Shown here: piece after piece, positions 8,939 to 17,935 of the stretch | Layout of the letters: the number at the start of each line of letters is the position of its first letter | Position numbering within the stretch: position 1 is the first letter of the stretch | Assembly: GCA_913064775.1 (NCBI GenBank) | Contig: CAJYAD010000030.1 | Coordinates: 1 to 45,099, forward strand | Direction: 5' to 3' | Origin: an uncultured Albidovulum sp. | GTDB lineage: Bacteria; Pseudomonadota; Alphaproteobacteria; Rhodobacterales; Rhodobacteraceae | Length of the DNA stretch: 45,099 nt | Program-made: the position numbers and the translations under genes | Notes under the pieces: generated by a model | Databases searched by the model: none | Told to the model about the DNA's origin: nothing | Seen by the model: only the letters and a program-made list of their open reading frames with translations

Positions 8939-10638
8939 TGCGGCGCCTCCAGGGCGACGGCGCGGTCCATCGCCGCGATCAGCCGCGGGTCGTGGGTGGC
9001 CACGATCAGCGCCGCGCCCCGCGCCTTCAGCGTCAGCAGCCCCGCGATCACCGCCTCGGCGGTCTCGGCGTCAAGATCGGCGGTGGGCTCATCCGCCAGC
9101 AGCAGATCCGGCGCCGCCATCAGCGCCCGCGCCAGCATCAGCCGCCGCGCCTCGCCGCCCGAAATGCCGCCGCCGGTCTCGCCCAGCCTGGCCTGCAATC
9201 CATCGGGCAGGGCGGCCACCACATCTTCGGCGCGGGCGGCGGCCAGCGCGGGGGCCGGGTCGGCGCCGGTGTCGCGCAGGTCAAGGTTGCGGGCCAGCGG
9301 CCGGTCCAGAAAATGCGGCGCCTGGCCGACCCAGGCCAGCCGGGCGCGCCAGGCATCGGCGTTGGCGTCGGTCAGCGGTTGGCCCGAGACCTCCAGGCAG
9401 CCGCCCGCTTCGATCCGCGCAAGCCCCGCGATTGCCGCCAACGTGGTCGATTTCCCCGCCCCCGAAGGCCCGGTCAGCGCCAGCGCCTCGCCCGGGGCAA
9501 GGTCAAACGCGGGCAGCGTGACCAGCCGCCCGCCACGGCGCACCGATGCGCCCCGCAGCGTCAGTTGCAGGGCGCCGGGCAGCGGCGTGGCCGGGCCGCC
9601 CTGGCCCAGCACGGGCGCGGCCTCATCGGGCAGGGCGGCCAGTTCCTCGGCCACGGCTTCGGCGGCGGCCTTGTCGTGCCAGGCGGCGGCCAGATCGCGC
9701 AGCGGCTGGAAATATTCGGGCGCCAGCATCAGCAGGAAGATGCCCTCGCCCGCCGTCAGCCCGCCCCAGGCGCCGAAATGCAGCTGATGCAGCAGGGTGA
9801 AGCCGACATAGACCGCGACCATGGCGACGCCGAGGGCCGAGAACAGTTCCAGCACCGTCGAGGACAGGAAGGCGATGCGCAGCACCGCCATGGTGCGCGC
9901 CCGCAGCCCTTCCGCCCGGGCGGCGAAATCGGCGGCGCTGCGCTCGGTCGCGTCGAGCAGGCGGATGTCGACCAGCGCGGACAGGCGATCCATCAGCAGG
10001 GCACTCATATCGCCGATCTCGGCCATCTGCCGGGCGCTGGCTTCCTTGGCCGCCATGCCGATCAGCGCCATGAAGATCGGGATCAGGGGGCCCGCGACGA
10101 TCAGCACCAGCGCCGCGGCCCAGCTGATCCAGGCGGTCAGGGCGATGAAGATCAGCGGCAGTACCATCACCCGCAGCCGGGCCGGGCGATAGCGGGTCAG
10201 ATGCGGCACCAGCAGCGGCAGTTTCTGCGCCACGATCGCGCCCAGCTCGGCCGAGGACGGCCCCGTCCCGCCCGGCGGGCGCAGGCTTTCACGCGCCACC
10301 AGCCGGGCGCGCTGCTCGGCCAGCACCGCGTCGGCGGCACGAAACAGCAGCGCGCCGCCCAGATCGTCAAGCCCGGCGCGCAGGATCCCGAGCAGCGCGA
10401 AACCACCCCCGGCCCACAGCGTGTGCGCAAGCGGCGCATGATGCAGCCAGCCGGAGATCGCCCAGGCCACCAGCGCCGCCTGCAGCGGCCAGATCAGCCC
10501 GCCCAGCACCGCCAGCATCTCGGCCTGGGCCTGAGCGCGCCGCGCCGGGGCCTCGATCTCGGCCAAGGGGTCGCGGCGCCGGGCTGCCGGGGCGGCGACG
10601 GCGGGGTCGGCGGTGCGAGAGGTGGACGGCCTGCGCAT
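8935..10638 (-). CDS. cydD: Thiol/haem ABC exporter subunit CydD
   Basis: Partner of CydC. The membrane domain (about residues 40-340) is followed by an ATPase domain with Walker A GPSGAGKST, signature ISGGEARR and Walker B LLLADEPTADLD, where the Ala-Asp-Glu order is as expected. I chose the ATG at 10638 (567 residues, MRRPSTSRTAD). A longer form starting at TTG 10674 adds only arginine-rich sequence. Neither start has a clear Shine-Dalgarno. It is divergent from the efflux adaptor gene; the 250-base gap between them must carry both promoters. Confidence 0.93.
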   Translation of the reverse strand: MRRPSTSRTADPAVAAPAARRRDPLAEIEAPARRAQAQAEMLAVLGGLIWPLQAALVAWAISGWLHHAPLAHTLWAGGGFALLGILRAGLDDLGGALLFRAADAVLAEQRARLVARESLRPPGGTGPSSAELGAIVAQKLPLLVPHLTRYRPARLRVMVLPLIFIALTAWISWAAALVLIVAGPLIPIFMALIGMAAKEASARQMAEIGDMSALLMDRLSALVDIRLLDATERSAADFAARAEGLRARTMAVLRIAFLSSTVLELFSALGVAMVAVYVGFTLLHQLHFGAWGGLTAGEGIFLLMLAPEYFQPLRDLAAAWHDKAAAEAVAEELAALPDEAAPVLGQGGPATPLPGALQLTLRGASVRRGGRLVTLPAFDLAPGEALALTGPSGAGKSTTLAAIAGLARIEAGGCLEVSGQPLTDANADAWRARLAWVGQAPHFLDRPLARNLDLRDTGADPAPALAAARAEDVVAALPDGLQARLGETGGGISGGEARRLMLARALMAAPDLLLADEPTADLDAETAEAVIAGLLTLKARGAALIVATHDPRLIAAMDRAVALEAPQ

Positions 10639-10892
10639 GACCGCGCGCCTACGCCCGCGGCGCGACCGGATCAAGCGTCGAAAGGTCGCGCCGGGCCGCC
10701 GGGGCAGGGGCGTTTCCGCGCGGCCTTCCTGCGGCGCGTGCCCCGCAGGCGGGCTGTCTTCGGCGGCAAAGGGTGGCTGAAACGGGCCTGCGGCGTGCCA
10801 TGCGGCGTATTACCCCGGGGGCAGAGGCTTGCTTTTTGGCGCATATGGCCCACGACTCCGTGATCATGCGTGAACCGAGGTGGGCTGCAGGA

Positions 10893-12059
10893 ATGGCGAT
10901 TCTGAAACAGGGGCTGGTGGCTTTGGTGGTTCTGGCCGCCACCGCGGCGCTGTGGATCGCCTATGTGCCCGCCGTGCGGCCGTTGCTGGCGCGGCTGGGC
11001 ATGATCGAGGCGCCGGGGGCAGCTGCGCCGGCGGGGCAGGGGCGGCGCGGCGGACAGCGTGGGGGCGGGCCGGTCGCGGTGCTGGTTCAGCCCGTGGGCC
11101 AGGCGCTTTTGAACGACACCGCGCGGGCGATCGGCGACGGGCGGGCGGTGCGCTCGGTCGCGGTGCGGCCGCAGGTCTCGGGGCAGATCGCCGTGGTCAA
11201 TGTCGGATCGGGCGCCCATGTCGCGAAGGGAGAGGTTCTGGCTGAACTGGAGGACGAAGGCCAGAAGATCGCACTGGAAAAGGCGCGGCTGATGCTGCTC
11301 GATGCGCAGGAAACCCTGGCTCGGCAGCTGAAGCTGGGGGTCTCGGGCGCCACCGCGAGCAGCCGCATCCAGGAGGCGCGGCTGGCGCTGCGCACCGCCG
11401 AGCTGGCCCGGCGTCAGGCCGAATTCGATCTGTCGCAGCGCAAGATCCTGGCGCCGATCGCCGGCTGGGTGGGGCTGACCTCGATCCAGCCGGGTGCCCA
11501 GGTCACCCCCGCCACCACGATCGTCGAGATCGACGACCGTTCCGTCCTGCTGGTCGATTTTCGCCTGCCCGAACGCTTTGTCGGCCAGTTGCGGCCCGGG
11601 CTTGGGCTGACCGCGACCCCCCTGGCGCGCATCGGGACCGAGCTGACCGGGCGGATCCGTGCGATCGACAACCGGGTGGATCCGGCCAGCCGCACGATCC
11701 AGCTAGAGGCCGAACTGGCCAACCCCGAGGACCGCCTGCGCGCCGGCATGGCCTTTGCGATCCGCATCGCGCTGCCGGGGGACCCGGTGCCCTCGGTACC
11801 GCCGCTGGCGGTGCAATGGGCGGATGCGGGGCCCTATGTCTGGATCCTGCGCGAGGGCCGCGCGCGGCGCACCGGCGTGCGCATCCTGCAGCGCAACGCC
11901 GAGGCCGTGCTGGTGAAGGGCGATCTGGCGCCGGGCGATCAGGTGGTCACCGAAGGCGTGCAGATGCTGCGCCCCGGCGCAGAGGTCGCCGTGGCGGCGC
12001 CGGACGCACAGGCGGACGCGGCCCTTGCGCCAGCCGCCGCGCCGCGGGTCCGGCAATGA
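10893..12059 (+). CDS. RND efflux periplasmic adaptor (membrane fusion protein)
   Basis: Links an inner membrane RND pump to an outer membrane channel. After an N-terminal anchor helix (LKQGLVALVVLAATAALWIAYV) comes a biotinyl/lipoyl-like half (VRPQVSGQIAVVNVGSGAHVAKGEVLAEL), a short alpha-helical hairpin, the returning half (KILAPIAGWVGLTSIQPGAQV) and a beta-barrel domain with the VDPASRTIQLEAELAN motif. I took ATG 10893 because the anchor helix begins at once and GCAGGA precedes it; an in-frame ATG at 10866 adds nine residues. The stop overlaps the pump's start (ATGA). The substrate is unknown and no outer membrane channel gene is nearby. Confidence 0.9.
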   Translation: MAILKQGLVALVVLAATAALWIAYVPAVRPLLARLGMIEAPGAAAPAGQGRRGGQRGGGPVAVLVQPVGQALLNDTARAIGDGRAVRSVAVRPQVSGQIAVVNVGSGAHVAKGEVLAELEDEGQKIALEKARLMLLDAQETLARQLKLGVSGATASSRIQEARLALRTAELARRQAEFDLSQRKILAPIAGWVGLTSIQPGAQVTPATTIVEIDDRSVLLVDFRLPERFVGQLRPGLGLTATPLARIGTELTGRIRAIDNRVDPASRTIQLEAELANPEDRLRAGMAFAIRIALPGDPVPSVPPLAVQWADAGPYVWILREGRARRTGVRILQRNAEAVLVKGDLAPGDQVVTEGVQMLRPGAEVAVAAPDAQADAALAPAAAPRVRQ

Positions 12060-15000
12060 GCACGCCTTCGCCACCGCCGCCGCCCGAGACCGGAGTCGCC
12101 CGGGGCACGGCGCTGTTCGTGCGCCGCCCGATCCTGGCCTTCGTGATCAACGCGCTGATCGTGATCGCGGGGCTTGGCGCGCTGATGGGGATCGAGGTGC
12201 GCGAGCTGCCCGATGTCGACCGCCCGGTGATCACCGTGCGCACCGATCTGCCTGGCGCCGCGCCCCAGACCGTGGACCGAGAGATCACCGCCACGATCGA
12301 GGGCGCCGCCGGCCGGGTGGCCGGGGTCAAGGCGATCTCGTCGTCTTCGCATTTCGGGCGCAGCCAGGTGACGGTGGAATTCAACGGATCGACCGATCTG
12401 GATGCCGCAGCCGGCGACATGCGCGACGCCATCTCGCGGGTGCAGAACCGCCTGCCCGAGGCCGCCGACGCGCCGCGCATCGTCAAGGCCGATGCCGATG
12501 CGGGCGCGGTGATGCGGATCGCCGTCACCTCGGCCCGGCGCGCGGCGCCCGAGCTGACCCGGCTGGTCAAGGACGTGATCGTCGACCGGCTGGTCGCGGT
12601 GCCCGGGGTGGCCGATGTGCAGACCTATGGCGACCGGGACGAGATCTTCCGCGTCGATCTGGACCTGCGCCAACTGGCCAGCCGCGGGCTGACGCTGGCC
12701 GACGTGCGCAAGGCGCTGGCGAATGCCAGTTTCGATGTGCCCGCCGGCGCGCTGAGTTCGGCCAGCCAGACGCTGACGGTGCGCTCGGTCGCCTCGATCG
12801 CCACGACCCGCGCTTTTGAGGATCTGGTGCTGCGCAAGGGGGTGCTGCTGGGCGATGTGGCAACGGTGACGCTGGGGCCGGCGCCGGGCAGCACGGTGCT
12901 GCGCGCCAACGGCCAGACCGGGATCGGGCTGGGGATCATCCGTCAGGCGCAGTCGAACACGCTGGAAATCTCGGCCGGGGTGCGCCGCGCGGTGGCCGGG
13001 CTGCAGCGGCTGCTGCCACCGGATGTGAAGATCTTCGTCACCTCGGACGACGCGCGCTTCATCAACGGCGCGATCCATGAGGTGCTGCGCTCGCTGGTGC
13101 TGGCCTGCCTGATCGTGGTGGCGATCATCTATCTGTTCCTGCGCGACTGGCGCGCCACGCTGATCCCGGCGCTGACCCTGCCCGTCGCGCTGATCGGCAC
13201 GCTGGCGACGATCTATCTGGTGGGCTTCTCGATCAACATCCTGACGCTTCTAGCGCTGGTGCTGGCGACCGGCATGGTGGTGGACGATGCGATCGTGGTG
13301 CTGGAAAATATCGTGCGCCGCCGGGCCGAAGGCATGGGCCCGCGCGCCGCCGCCGTGCTGGGCACGAACCAGGTGCTTTTCGCCGTCCTCGCCACCACGA
13401 CGACGCTGGCGGCGGTGTTCATTCCGATCTCGTTCCTGCCGGGACAGACCGGCGGGCTTTTCCGCGAATTCGGCTTCACCCTGGCGATGGCGGTGCTGCT
13501 GTCGTCAGTCGTGGCGCTCACGCTGACGCCGGTGCTGGCCAGCCGCCTGCTGCGCGGCGGCGGCGGGGCCGGCGCGGGCGCGGCGCCCGGTCCGGTGGCG
13601 CGGCTGGGCACGGCGCTGGCGCGGGCCTATGCGGCGACGCTGCGCTGGGCGCTGTCGGCGCCCTTCGTGGTGCTGTTGGCGGCGGCGCTGTTTGCTGCGA
13701 CGGCGGTGCTGGTTTCGGGCGGGCTGCAACGCGAGCTGACCCCGCGCGAGGACCGCGCGGTGCTGCTGATGGCGATCTCGGCGCCGCAGGGCGTGGCGCT
13801 GGATTACACCGCCGCCAAGATGCGCGAGGTCGAGGACCGTGTGGAAGGCCTGCGCCGCAGCGGCCTTGTGACCAATGTCTTCTCGATCGCCGGGCGCGGC
13901 GGGCAGGGCAGCAGCGGCTTTCTGGTGATGACCCTCAGCGACTGGGCCGCGCGCGACGTCAGCCAGAACGACATCGCCCGACGGGTCCATGCGCTGACGC
14001 AGGGCATCGTCGGCGTGCGGATGTTCACCATCCAGCCGAATTCGCTGCGTATCCGGGGCGGCGGATCGGGCCTCAGCTTCGCCATCACCGGCACCGATTA
14101 CGCCGCGCTCGCCCGCTCTGCCCGGACCTTGGTAGAGCAACTTGAGGCCGATCCGCGTTTCGGCCGGGTGCAACTGGGGTATGAGACCACCCAGCCCCAG
14201 CTATTCATCCAGATCGACCGGCGCCGCGCCTCGGATCTGGGGGTCGATATCAACGGGCTGGGCGACGCGCTGCAATCGGTGCTGCAGGGCGCGCGGGTGA
14301 CCAGCGTCTACCTTGATGACCGCTCCTACGACGTCGACATGCTGTCAACCGCCGAGCCGGTGAACGACCCGAGCGATCTGGAGCATATCTTCGTCAAGGC
14401 CGGCGACGGGACGATGGTGCCGCTGTCGTCCTTCGTCACGCTGGAAGAACGCGCCGTCGCCCCCGAACTGGACCGTGAAAGCCAGATGCGCGCGGTGAGC
14501 ATCTCGGCCGGGCTGACGCCGGGCTTCAGTCTGGGGGCGGCCTGGACCGCCGCGCAAGAGATCGCCGCCACCACGCTGCCGGCCGGCAACCACCTGATGC
14601 CGCTGGCCGAGACGGCGACCCTGAACGAGACGAACTCCGGCCTGATCGCGGTCTTCGCCGCCGCCGTGGCGGTGGTCTTTCTGGTGCTGGCGGCGCAGTT
14701 CGAAAGCTTCCTGTCGGCGGTGATCGTGATGGCGACGGTGCCGCTGGGGCTGGCCTGCGCGGTCTTTGCGCTGCTTCTGACCGGCGGCAGCCTGAACGTC
14801 TATTCGCAGATCGGGCTGGTGCTGCTGGTGGGGATCATGGCCAAGAACGGCATCCTGATCGTCGAATTCGCCAACCAGCTGCGCGACCGGGGCGCGGATG
14901 TGGCCGAGGCGATCTATCAGGCCGCGACCATCCGGCTGCGCCCGGTGATGATGACGATGGTGTCGACGGTGCTGGGCGGCGTGCCGCTGATCCTGTCCGA

Positions 15001-15184
15001 GGGCGCGGGCGCCGAGGCGCGGCAGGCGCTGGGCTGGATCATCGTCGGAGGGCTGGGGCTGGCGACGCTGGCGACGCTCTATGTCACGCCGGTGGCCTAT
15101 CTGCTGCTGGCCCGCTTCACCCGGCCCAAGGCCCAGGAAGAGGCGCGCCTGGTGCAGGAATTGCAGCAGGCGACGCGGCTTTAG
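12056..15184 (+). CDS. RND family efflux pump, AcrB/HAE1 type
   Basis: A 1042-residue proton-driven inner membrane pump. The first helix follows RRPILAFVINALIVIAG. The periplasmic porter region contains DLPGAAPQTVDREI and SSSHFGRSQVTVEF. Helix 4 holds LALVLATGMVVDDAIVVLENI with the paired Asp residues used for proton transfer, and the second half has VLLVGIMAKNGILIVEFANQ with the conserved Lys, then RLRPVMMTMVSTVLGGVPLIL. The C-terminus is short, as in adaptor-pump pairs lacking their own channel gene. The start is set by the four-base overlap with the adaptor. Confidence 0.95.
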   Translation: MSTPSPPPPPETGVARGTALFVRRPILAFVINALIVIAGLGALMGIEVRELPDVDRPVITVRTDLPGAAPQTVDREITATIEGAAGRVAGVKAISSSSHFGRSQVTVEFNGSTDLDAAAGDMRDAISRVQNRLPEAADAPRIVKADADAGAVMRIAVTSARRAAPELTRLVKDVIVDRLVAVPGVADVQTYGDRDEIFRVDLDLRQLASRGLTLADVRKALANASFDVPAGALSSASQTLTVRSVASIATTRAFEDLVLRKGVLLGDVATVTLGPAPGSTVLRANGQTGIGLGIIRQAQSNTLEISAGVRRAVAGLQRLLPPDVKIFVTSDDARFINGAIHEVLRSLVLACLIVVAIIYLFLRDWRATLIPALTLPVALIGTLATIYLVGFSINILTLLALVLATGMVVDDAIVVLENIVRRRAEGMGPRAAAVLGTNQVLFAVLATTTTLAAVFIPISFLPGQTGGLFREFGFTLAMAVLLSSVVALTLTPVLASRLLRGGGGAGAGAAPGPVARLGTALARAYAATLRWALSAPFVVLLAAALFAATAVLVSGGLQRELTPREDRAVLLMAISAPQGVALDYTAAKMREVEDRVEGLRRSGLVTNVFSIAGRGGQGSSGFLVMTLSDWAARDVSQNDIARRVHALTQGIVGVRMFTIQPNSLRIRGGGSGLSFAITGTDYAALARSARTLVEQLEADPRFGRVQLGYETTQPQLFIQIDRRRASDLGVDINGLGDALQSVLQGARVTSVYLDDRSYDVDMLSTAEPVNDPSDLEHIFVKAGDGTMVPLSSFVTLEERAVAPELDRESQMRAVSISAGLTPGFSLGAAWTAAQEIAATTLPAGNHLMPLAETATLNETNSGLIAVFAAAVAVVFLVLAAQFESFLSAVIVMATVPLGLACAVFALLLTGGSLNVYSQIGLVLLVGIMAKNGILIVEFANQLRDRGADVAEAIYQAATIRLRPVMMTMVSTVLGGVPLILSEGAGAEARQALGWIIVGGLGLATLATLYVTPVAYLLLARFTRPKAQEEARLVQELQQATRL

Positions 15185-15208
15185 CGGACGGCGGGCGGGG
15201 CGGCCCGC

Positions 15209-16438
15209 TTAGCGCGAGGCCTCCAACACCGCCCGGCCGCGGGCCAGCAGGCGCAGCTTGCCGTCCTTGATGTCGAAGCCATCCGTCGCCCCCAACGCGT
15301 TGAAGAAGGCCTGTTCCTTGTTCATCGCCATCGACGCGCAGGTGTTGCGGGTCGCGGCCAGCGGGCCAAAGTGCATCCCCTTTTCGAACAGCATCCGGGC
15401 GCTGAAGCGGTTGCAGGGCGCGTGGCCCGACACCTGATTGGCGAGAAAGCGCATCTCGGTTCCGCTGCGGCTCAGGTCGGTCCCGGCTGCGCTCAGCACC
15501 TTCCAGGGGGCGCCTTCCAGCACCTCGGCGGGGGTGCCGGCACAGCCATGGTAGCTGTGGTCACCCGATGTCACCTCGGCGCGAATCGGATAGGGCAGCC
15601 GGCTGGCGCCGTCATGGCAAAGGCCGCGCGACAGCATCGCGACCAGCCCGGCGCCCGGCACCGCAAAGCGCAGCCCGTCCAGCCCGACCTCGGGCACCGG
15701 AATCGGCGCCCGGATCGGGGCGCCGTCCGGCGGGGTGAAGCGCAGCCGCCCGGCGGCAAGCTCCAACTGCCAATCCGGCTTGGTCCCCTGCGCCCGAAGC
15801 GCGAACAGCATCGGCGCGATGTCGGGCGCGCACTCGGGTAGTTGCTTGCCGTTCAGGCTGATCCTGGCGGCATTGCCCCGGGGCTGGAACCAGGTGTCCT
15901 TGGCGTCTTGCGACCCGTTCGCGGCGGCATAGCGCGGATCCGGGCCGGGGCTGGCGGCGGTCAGGTCGTAGCGGTGACCGTCCATCCGCAGCCGCGCCGC
16001 GTCGCCGGCGATGGTCACCGCGATCCGGGTCTTGCCGCAGGTGAAATGCTGCGCAAAGCTGGCGGCCTCGACCCGGTTCAGGATCACCGGGGGCAGGATC
16101 TTCTGGCCCTGCCCGGGCTGGATCACGATCAGCGGGCTGGCCCAGAGCGTCCGGCCGTCGACGAACAGCGCCGCGCGCAGCCCGAAAGGCGCATTGGCTG
16201 GCCCCTGGAGCGAGAACGGCAGCGGCACCTGCGCCCCCCGGGTCGGGCGCCGGATCGTGGTGAAGGGCCTGCCGTCCAGGGTTTGCAGTTGCACCACCAT
16301 CAGCGCGTCCTTCGCCAACGCCACCTTCTGGGTGTAGAGAAGCGCCCCCGACAGACCTAGCCCGCCCTGCGCCGATGCGGCGATGGGGGCGAGGGCGAAC
16401 AAGAGCATCAGCGCGGTGGCGATGAAGCGGCGGTGCAT
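15209..16438 (-). CDS. Secreted envelope protein with YscW/YbaY-like and META (HslJ-like) domains
   Basis: 409 residues, exported. The start ATG at 16438 follows GGGGAGG at nine bases and opens a clean signal peptide, MHRRFIATALMLLFALAPIAASA. Residues about 27-115 resemble the YscW/YbaY lipoprotein fold (SGALLYTQKVALAKDALMVVQL, VPLPFSLQGP). The middle (CGKTRIAVTIAGD, RMDGHRYDL) resembles the beta-barrel MliC/COG3650 group. The last about 110 residues are a META domain (WKVLSAAGTDLS, VSGHAPCNRFSA, GPLAATRNTCASMAMNKEQAF). No lipobox is seen, so it is probably soluble in the periplasm. Function is unknown; META proteins are linked to envelope stress and HslJ to novobiocin resistance. A longer frame to 16669 only reads across the tRNA antisense. 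Confidence 0.85.
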   Translation of the reverse strand: MHRRFIATALMLLFALAPIAASAQGGLGLSGALLYTQKVALAKDALMVVQLQTLDGRPFTTIRRPTRGAQVPLPFSLQGPANAPFGLRAALFVDGRTLWASPLIVIQPGQGQKILPPVILNRVEAASFAQHFTCGKTRIAVTIAGDAARLRMDGHRYDLTAASPGPDPRYAAANGSQDAKDTWFQPRGNAARISLNGKQLPECAPDIAPMLFALRAQGTKPDWQLELAAGRLRFTPPDGAPIRAPIPVPEVGLDGLRFAVPGAGLVAMLSRGLCHDGASRLPYPIRAEVTSGDHSYHGCAGTPAEVLEGAPWKVLSAAGTDLSRSGTEMRFLANQVSGHAPCNRFSARMLFEKGMHFGPLAATRNTCASMAMNKEQAFFNALGATDGFDIKDGKLRLLARGRAVLEASR

Positions 16439-16584
16439 GGTTGAGAACCTCCCCGGGGCCGAGGCGCGCAGGATAGTAGCACAGCGGCCTGCGCCAAGCA
16501 ACATCGGCGGCACCGGGCGAATGCGGGGATCTGCTCTCTTGCCCCTGCCGCGCGCTTCGCTAGGTTGGCGCGGCCTCAGCCCGT

Positions 16585-16668
16585 GCCCGCGTGGTGGAAT
16601 GGTAGACACAGGGGACTTAAAATCCCTAGCCGCAAGGCGTGCCGGTTCAAGTCCGGCCGCGGGCACCA
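16585..16668 (+). tRNA. tRNA-Leu, anticodon TAA
   Basis: An 84-base class II tRNA. The acceptor arms GCCCGCG and CGCGGGC pair, with ACCA encoded. The anticodon loop CTTAAAA within GGGGA/TCCCT gives TAA, which reads UUA and UUG. A long variable arm and the T arm GGTTCAAGTCC follow. Its last 24 bases recur at 28347-28370, so it is the integration target of the element that follows, and the left junction leaves the tRNA intact. Confidence 0.97.
16645..16668 (+). repeat. attL: integration site within tRNA-Leu(TAA) 3' end
   Basis: The 24 bases of T arm plus acceptor recur at 28347-28370 with three mismatches. The last 14, GGCCGCGGGCACCA, are identical. This is the normal arrangement for tyrosine recombinases that use tRNA 3' ends. 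Confidence 0.85.
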
Positions 16669-16787
16669 ATTGATGTGATATTAGTTATTGTAAATCAAAC
16701 ACTTAGGCAAATATGATAATTGCCGCATCTACCCTATTATCCACCCTTCATTCGTTGGTGGAGTCGGGCGCGGCGTGTCATGTTCCG

Positions 16788-17111
16788 TCAATGCCCTAGC
16801 AGCCCGTTCGCCTCGGCTGCACGCTCGACCTGGAAGCACTGGGCCGTTTTCTCGCTCTGTGACATGCTGGAGAATTCATCCTGGGTGGCGTCGGCGTAAG
16901 ACTGCAAGTTGGCCGTGAAACCCATATCGGACGCAGGCACGTGCTTGGAGATGTACTGCCTGATCGCATCCTGATCAAAATGCAGCCCGCAAGGAATCTC
17001 TGAGCCAATCAATTCGCCGAGTGAAATCACAACTCGGTTGTCGTCAAAGCCACCCGCGAATGCGGCAGAGGCCATGAGCGCAGCGAACAAAGCGACGATC
17101 ATGACCTTCAT
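16788..17111 (-). CDS. Small exported protein with two cysteines, unknown function
   Basis: 107 residues. An N-terminal signal peptide, MKVMIVALFAALMASAAFAG, is followed by a mature part of about 87 residues with two Cys (IPCGLHF and TAQCFQV), which probably form a disulphide in the periplasm. The helix-rich pattern DQDAIRQYISKHVPASDMGF resembles small exported proteins I have seen in Rhodobacterales, none with a known role. AGGGG lies seven bases before the ATG. It is the last gene before attL, a typical place for cargo, or it could be expressed with the tape measure block. No lysis motif is seen. Confidence 0.75.
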   Translation of the reverse strand: MKVMIVALFAALMASAAFAGGFDDNRVVISLGELIGSEIPCGLHFDQDAIRQYISKHVPASDMGFTANLQSYADATQDEFSSMSQSEKTAQCFQVERAAEANGLLGH

Positions 17112-17167
17112 GGCAAACCCCTACGACACAACTGCTGCGCTGAGTGTGGCAGCAACAGCCGAGCCGA

Positions 17168-17815
17168 TCAACCGGCTGAAAGCCGCGAAACCGCTGCTTG
17201 CGCATTCTGCGTTGCGGCCTGTTCGGCGGACTTCAAAAGCACCTCGTCATGTGCGCCGTTCTCCTGTAGGCGCGGCCGGGTAACTGTCACGACGAGTTCG
17301 GCGCGCAGGTCGGCGCCGATGTTGCAGGGCAGCGACCCCATGGTGCGCGCCTTGGGCCACGTGCTGCGATGCTGATCTTCCAGCACGTGATTCACGCGGG
17401 CCTCGGCTTCAACCTGCCCGTTGAGGGCGTGGCCGGCGTGGTCAGCCGCTTCGAGGGCTTGCCGCGTTTCTGAGAACCTGTCAGCGGCCTTGCGGGCGTC
17501 TTCCATGGCTTTGTCGAGTTCCGCTGCGGCATGTATGTGGTCCGCAGCTCTCGCCTTCATTTCAGCGCCCCATTTCGCGGCCTGATCTTCGAGGCGGCCG
17601 ACTGCTTCCTTGCACGCTTGGGTCGTCTGATGCTTCGAGACTTCTGCGGCAAGCTCTGCGTCGATTTCGGCGCGTCGTAGCGCTTCGTCCGCGTCTCGGA
17701 GGGCCTGCGCCGTCACTGGTTTGCCGGAAGCGGCATCGACCAAGAGACGCGCCCGCGCTTCTTTGGCGTCGGTAATGCGCTGAGGGGCGCCAATCGCGTC
17801 GAGGGTGTCTTTCAT
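17168..17815 (-). CDS. Alpha-helical coiled-coil protein next to the tape measure gene
   Basis: 215 residues from the ATG at 17815, chosen because GGAG sits six bases upstream; ATGs at 17827 and 17902 lack such a site. Residues about 15-145 are a nearly continuous charged, Ala-rich helix with heptad-like spacing (DADEALRRAEIDAELAAEVSK, KAMEDARKAADRFSETRQALEAADH). The C-terminal part is more beta-like (LRAELVVTVTRPRLQ). It lies 120 bases downstream of the tape measure gene on the same strand. A virion-associated or scaffolding role is possible, but I do not recognise the family. Confidence 0.7.
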   Translation of the reverse strand: MKDTLDAIGAPQRITDAKEARARLLVDAASGKPVTAQALRDADEALRRAEIDAELAAEVSKHQTTQACKEAVGRLEDQAAKWGAEMKARAADHIHAAAELDKAMEDARKAADRFSETRQALEAADHAGHALNGQVEAEARVNHVLEDQHRSTWPKARTMGSLPCNIGADLRAELVVTVTRPRLQENGAHDEVLLKSAEQAATQNAQAAVSRLSAG

Positions 17816-17935
17816 CGGGATCTCCATATGTGGGGCGGCCGGCTCATTTCTTGCGCCAAGTGCGATTGCGCAGGGCGATCTGAAATTCTCGGGCGTCGGC
17901 ATTTCGAACTCTTTCAGCTATTGGCGGGTTTCAGT

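Noticed and set aside
8489-9787. Ser/Arg-rich rightward frame opposite cydC/cydD
   Set aside because: A GC-content artefact; the ABC exporter genes on the other strand account for the conservation.
4796-10863. Long open frames opposite cydAB (4796-7195) and cydDC (8878-10863)
   Set aside because: They are antisense shadows of high-GC genes: rich in Arg, Gln, His and Gly, without domain patterns or ribosome sites, and the opposite strand carries well-known proteins.
16439-16669. N-terminal extension of the META-domain protein across the tRNA
   Set aside because: The peptide beginning MVPAAGLEPA is the usual antisense translation of a tRNA-Leu gene. The signal peptide and strong ribosome site place the start at 16438.
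16669-16787. Terminator or arm-site array after the tRNA
   Set aside because: The stems TCCACC/GGTGGA and GGCAA/TTGCC are present but short, have no T-run, and the repeats do not recur at the other end of the element.
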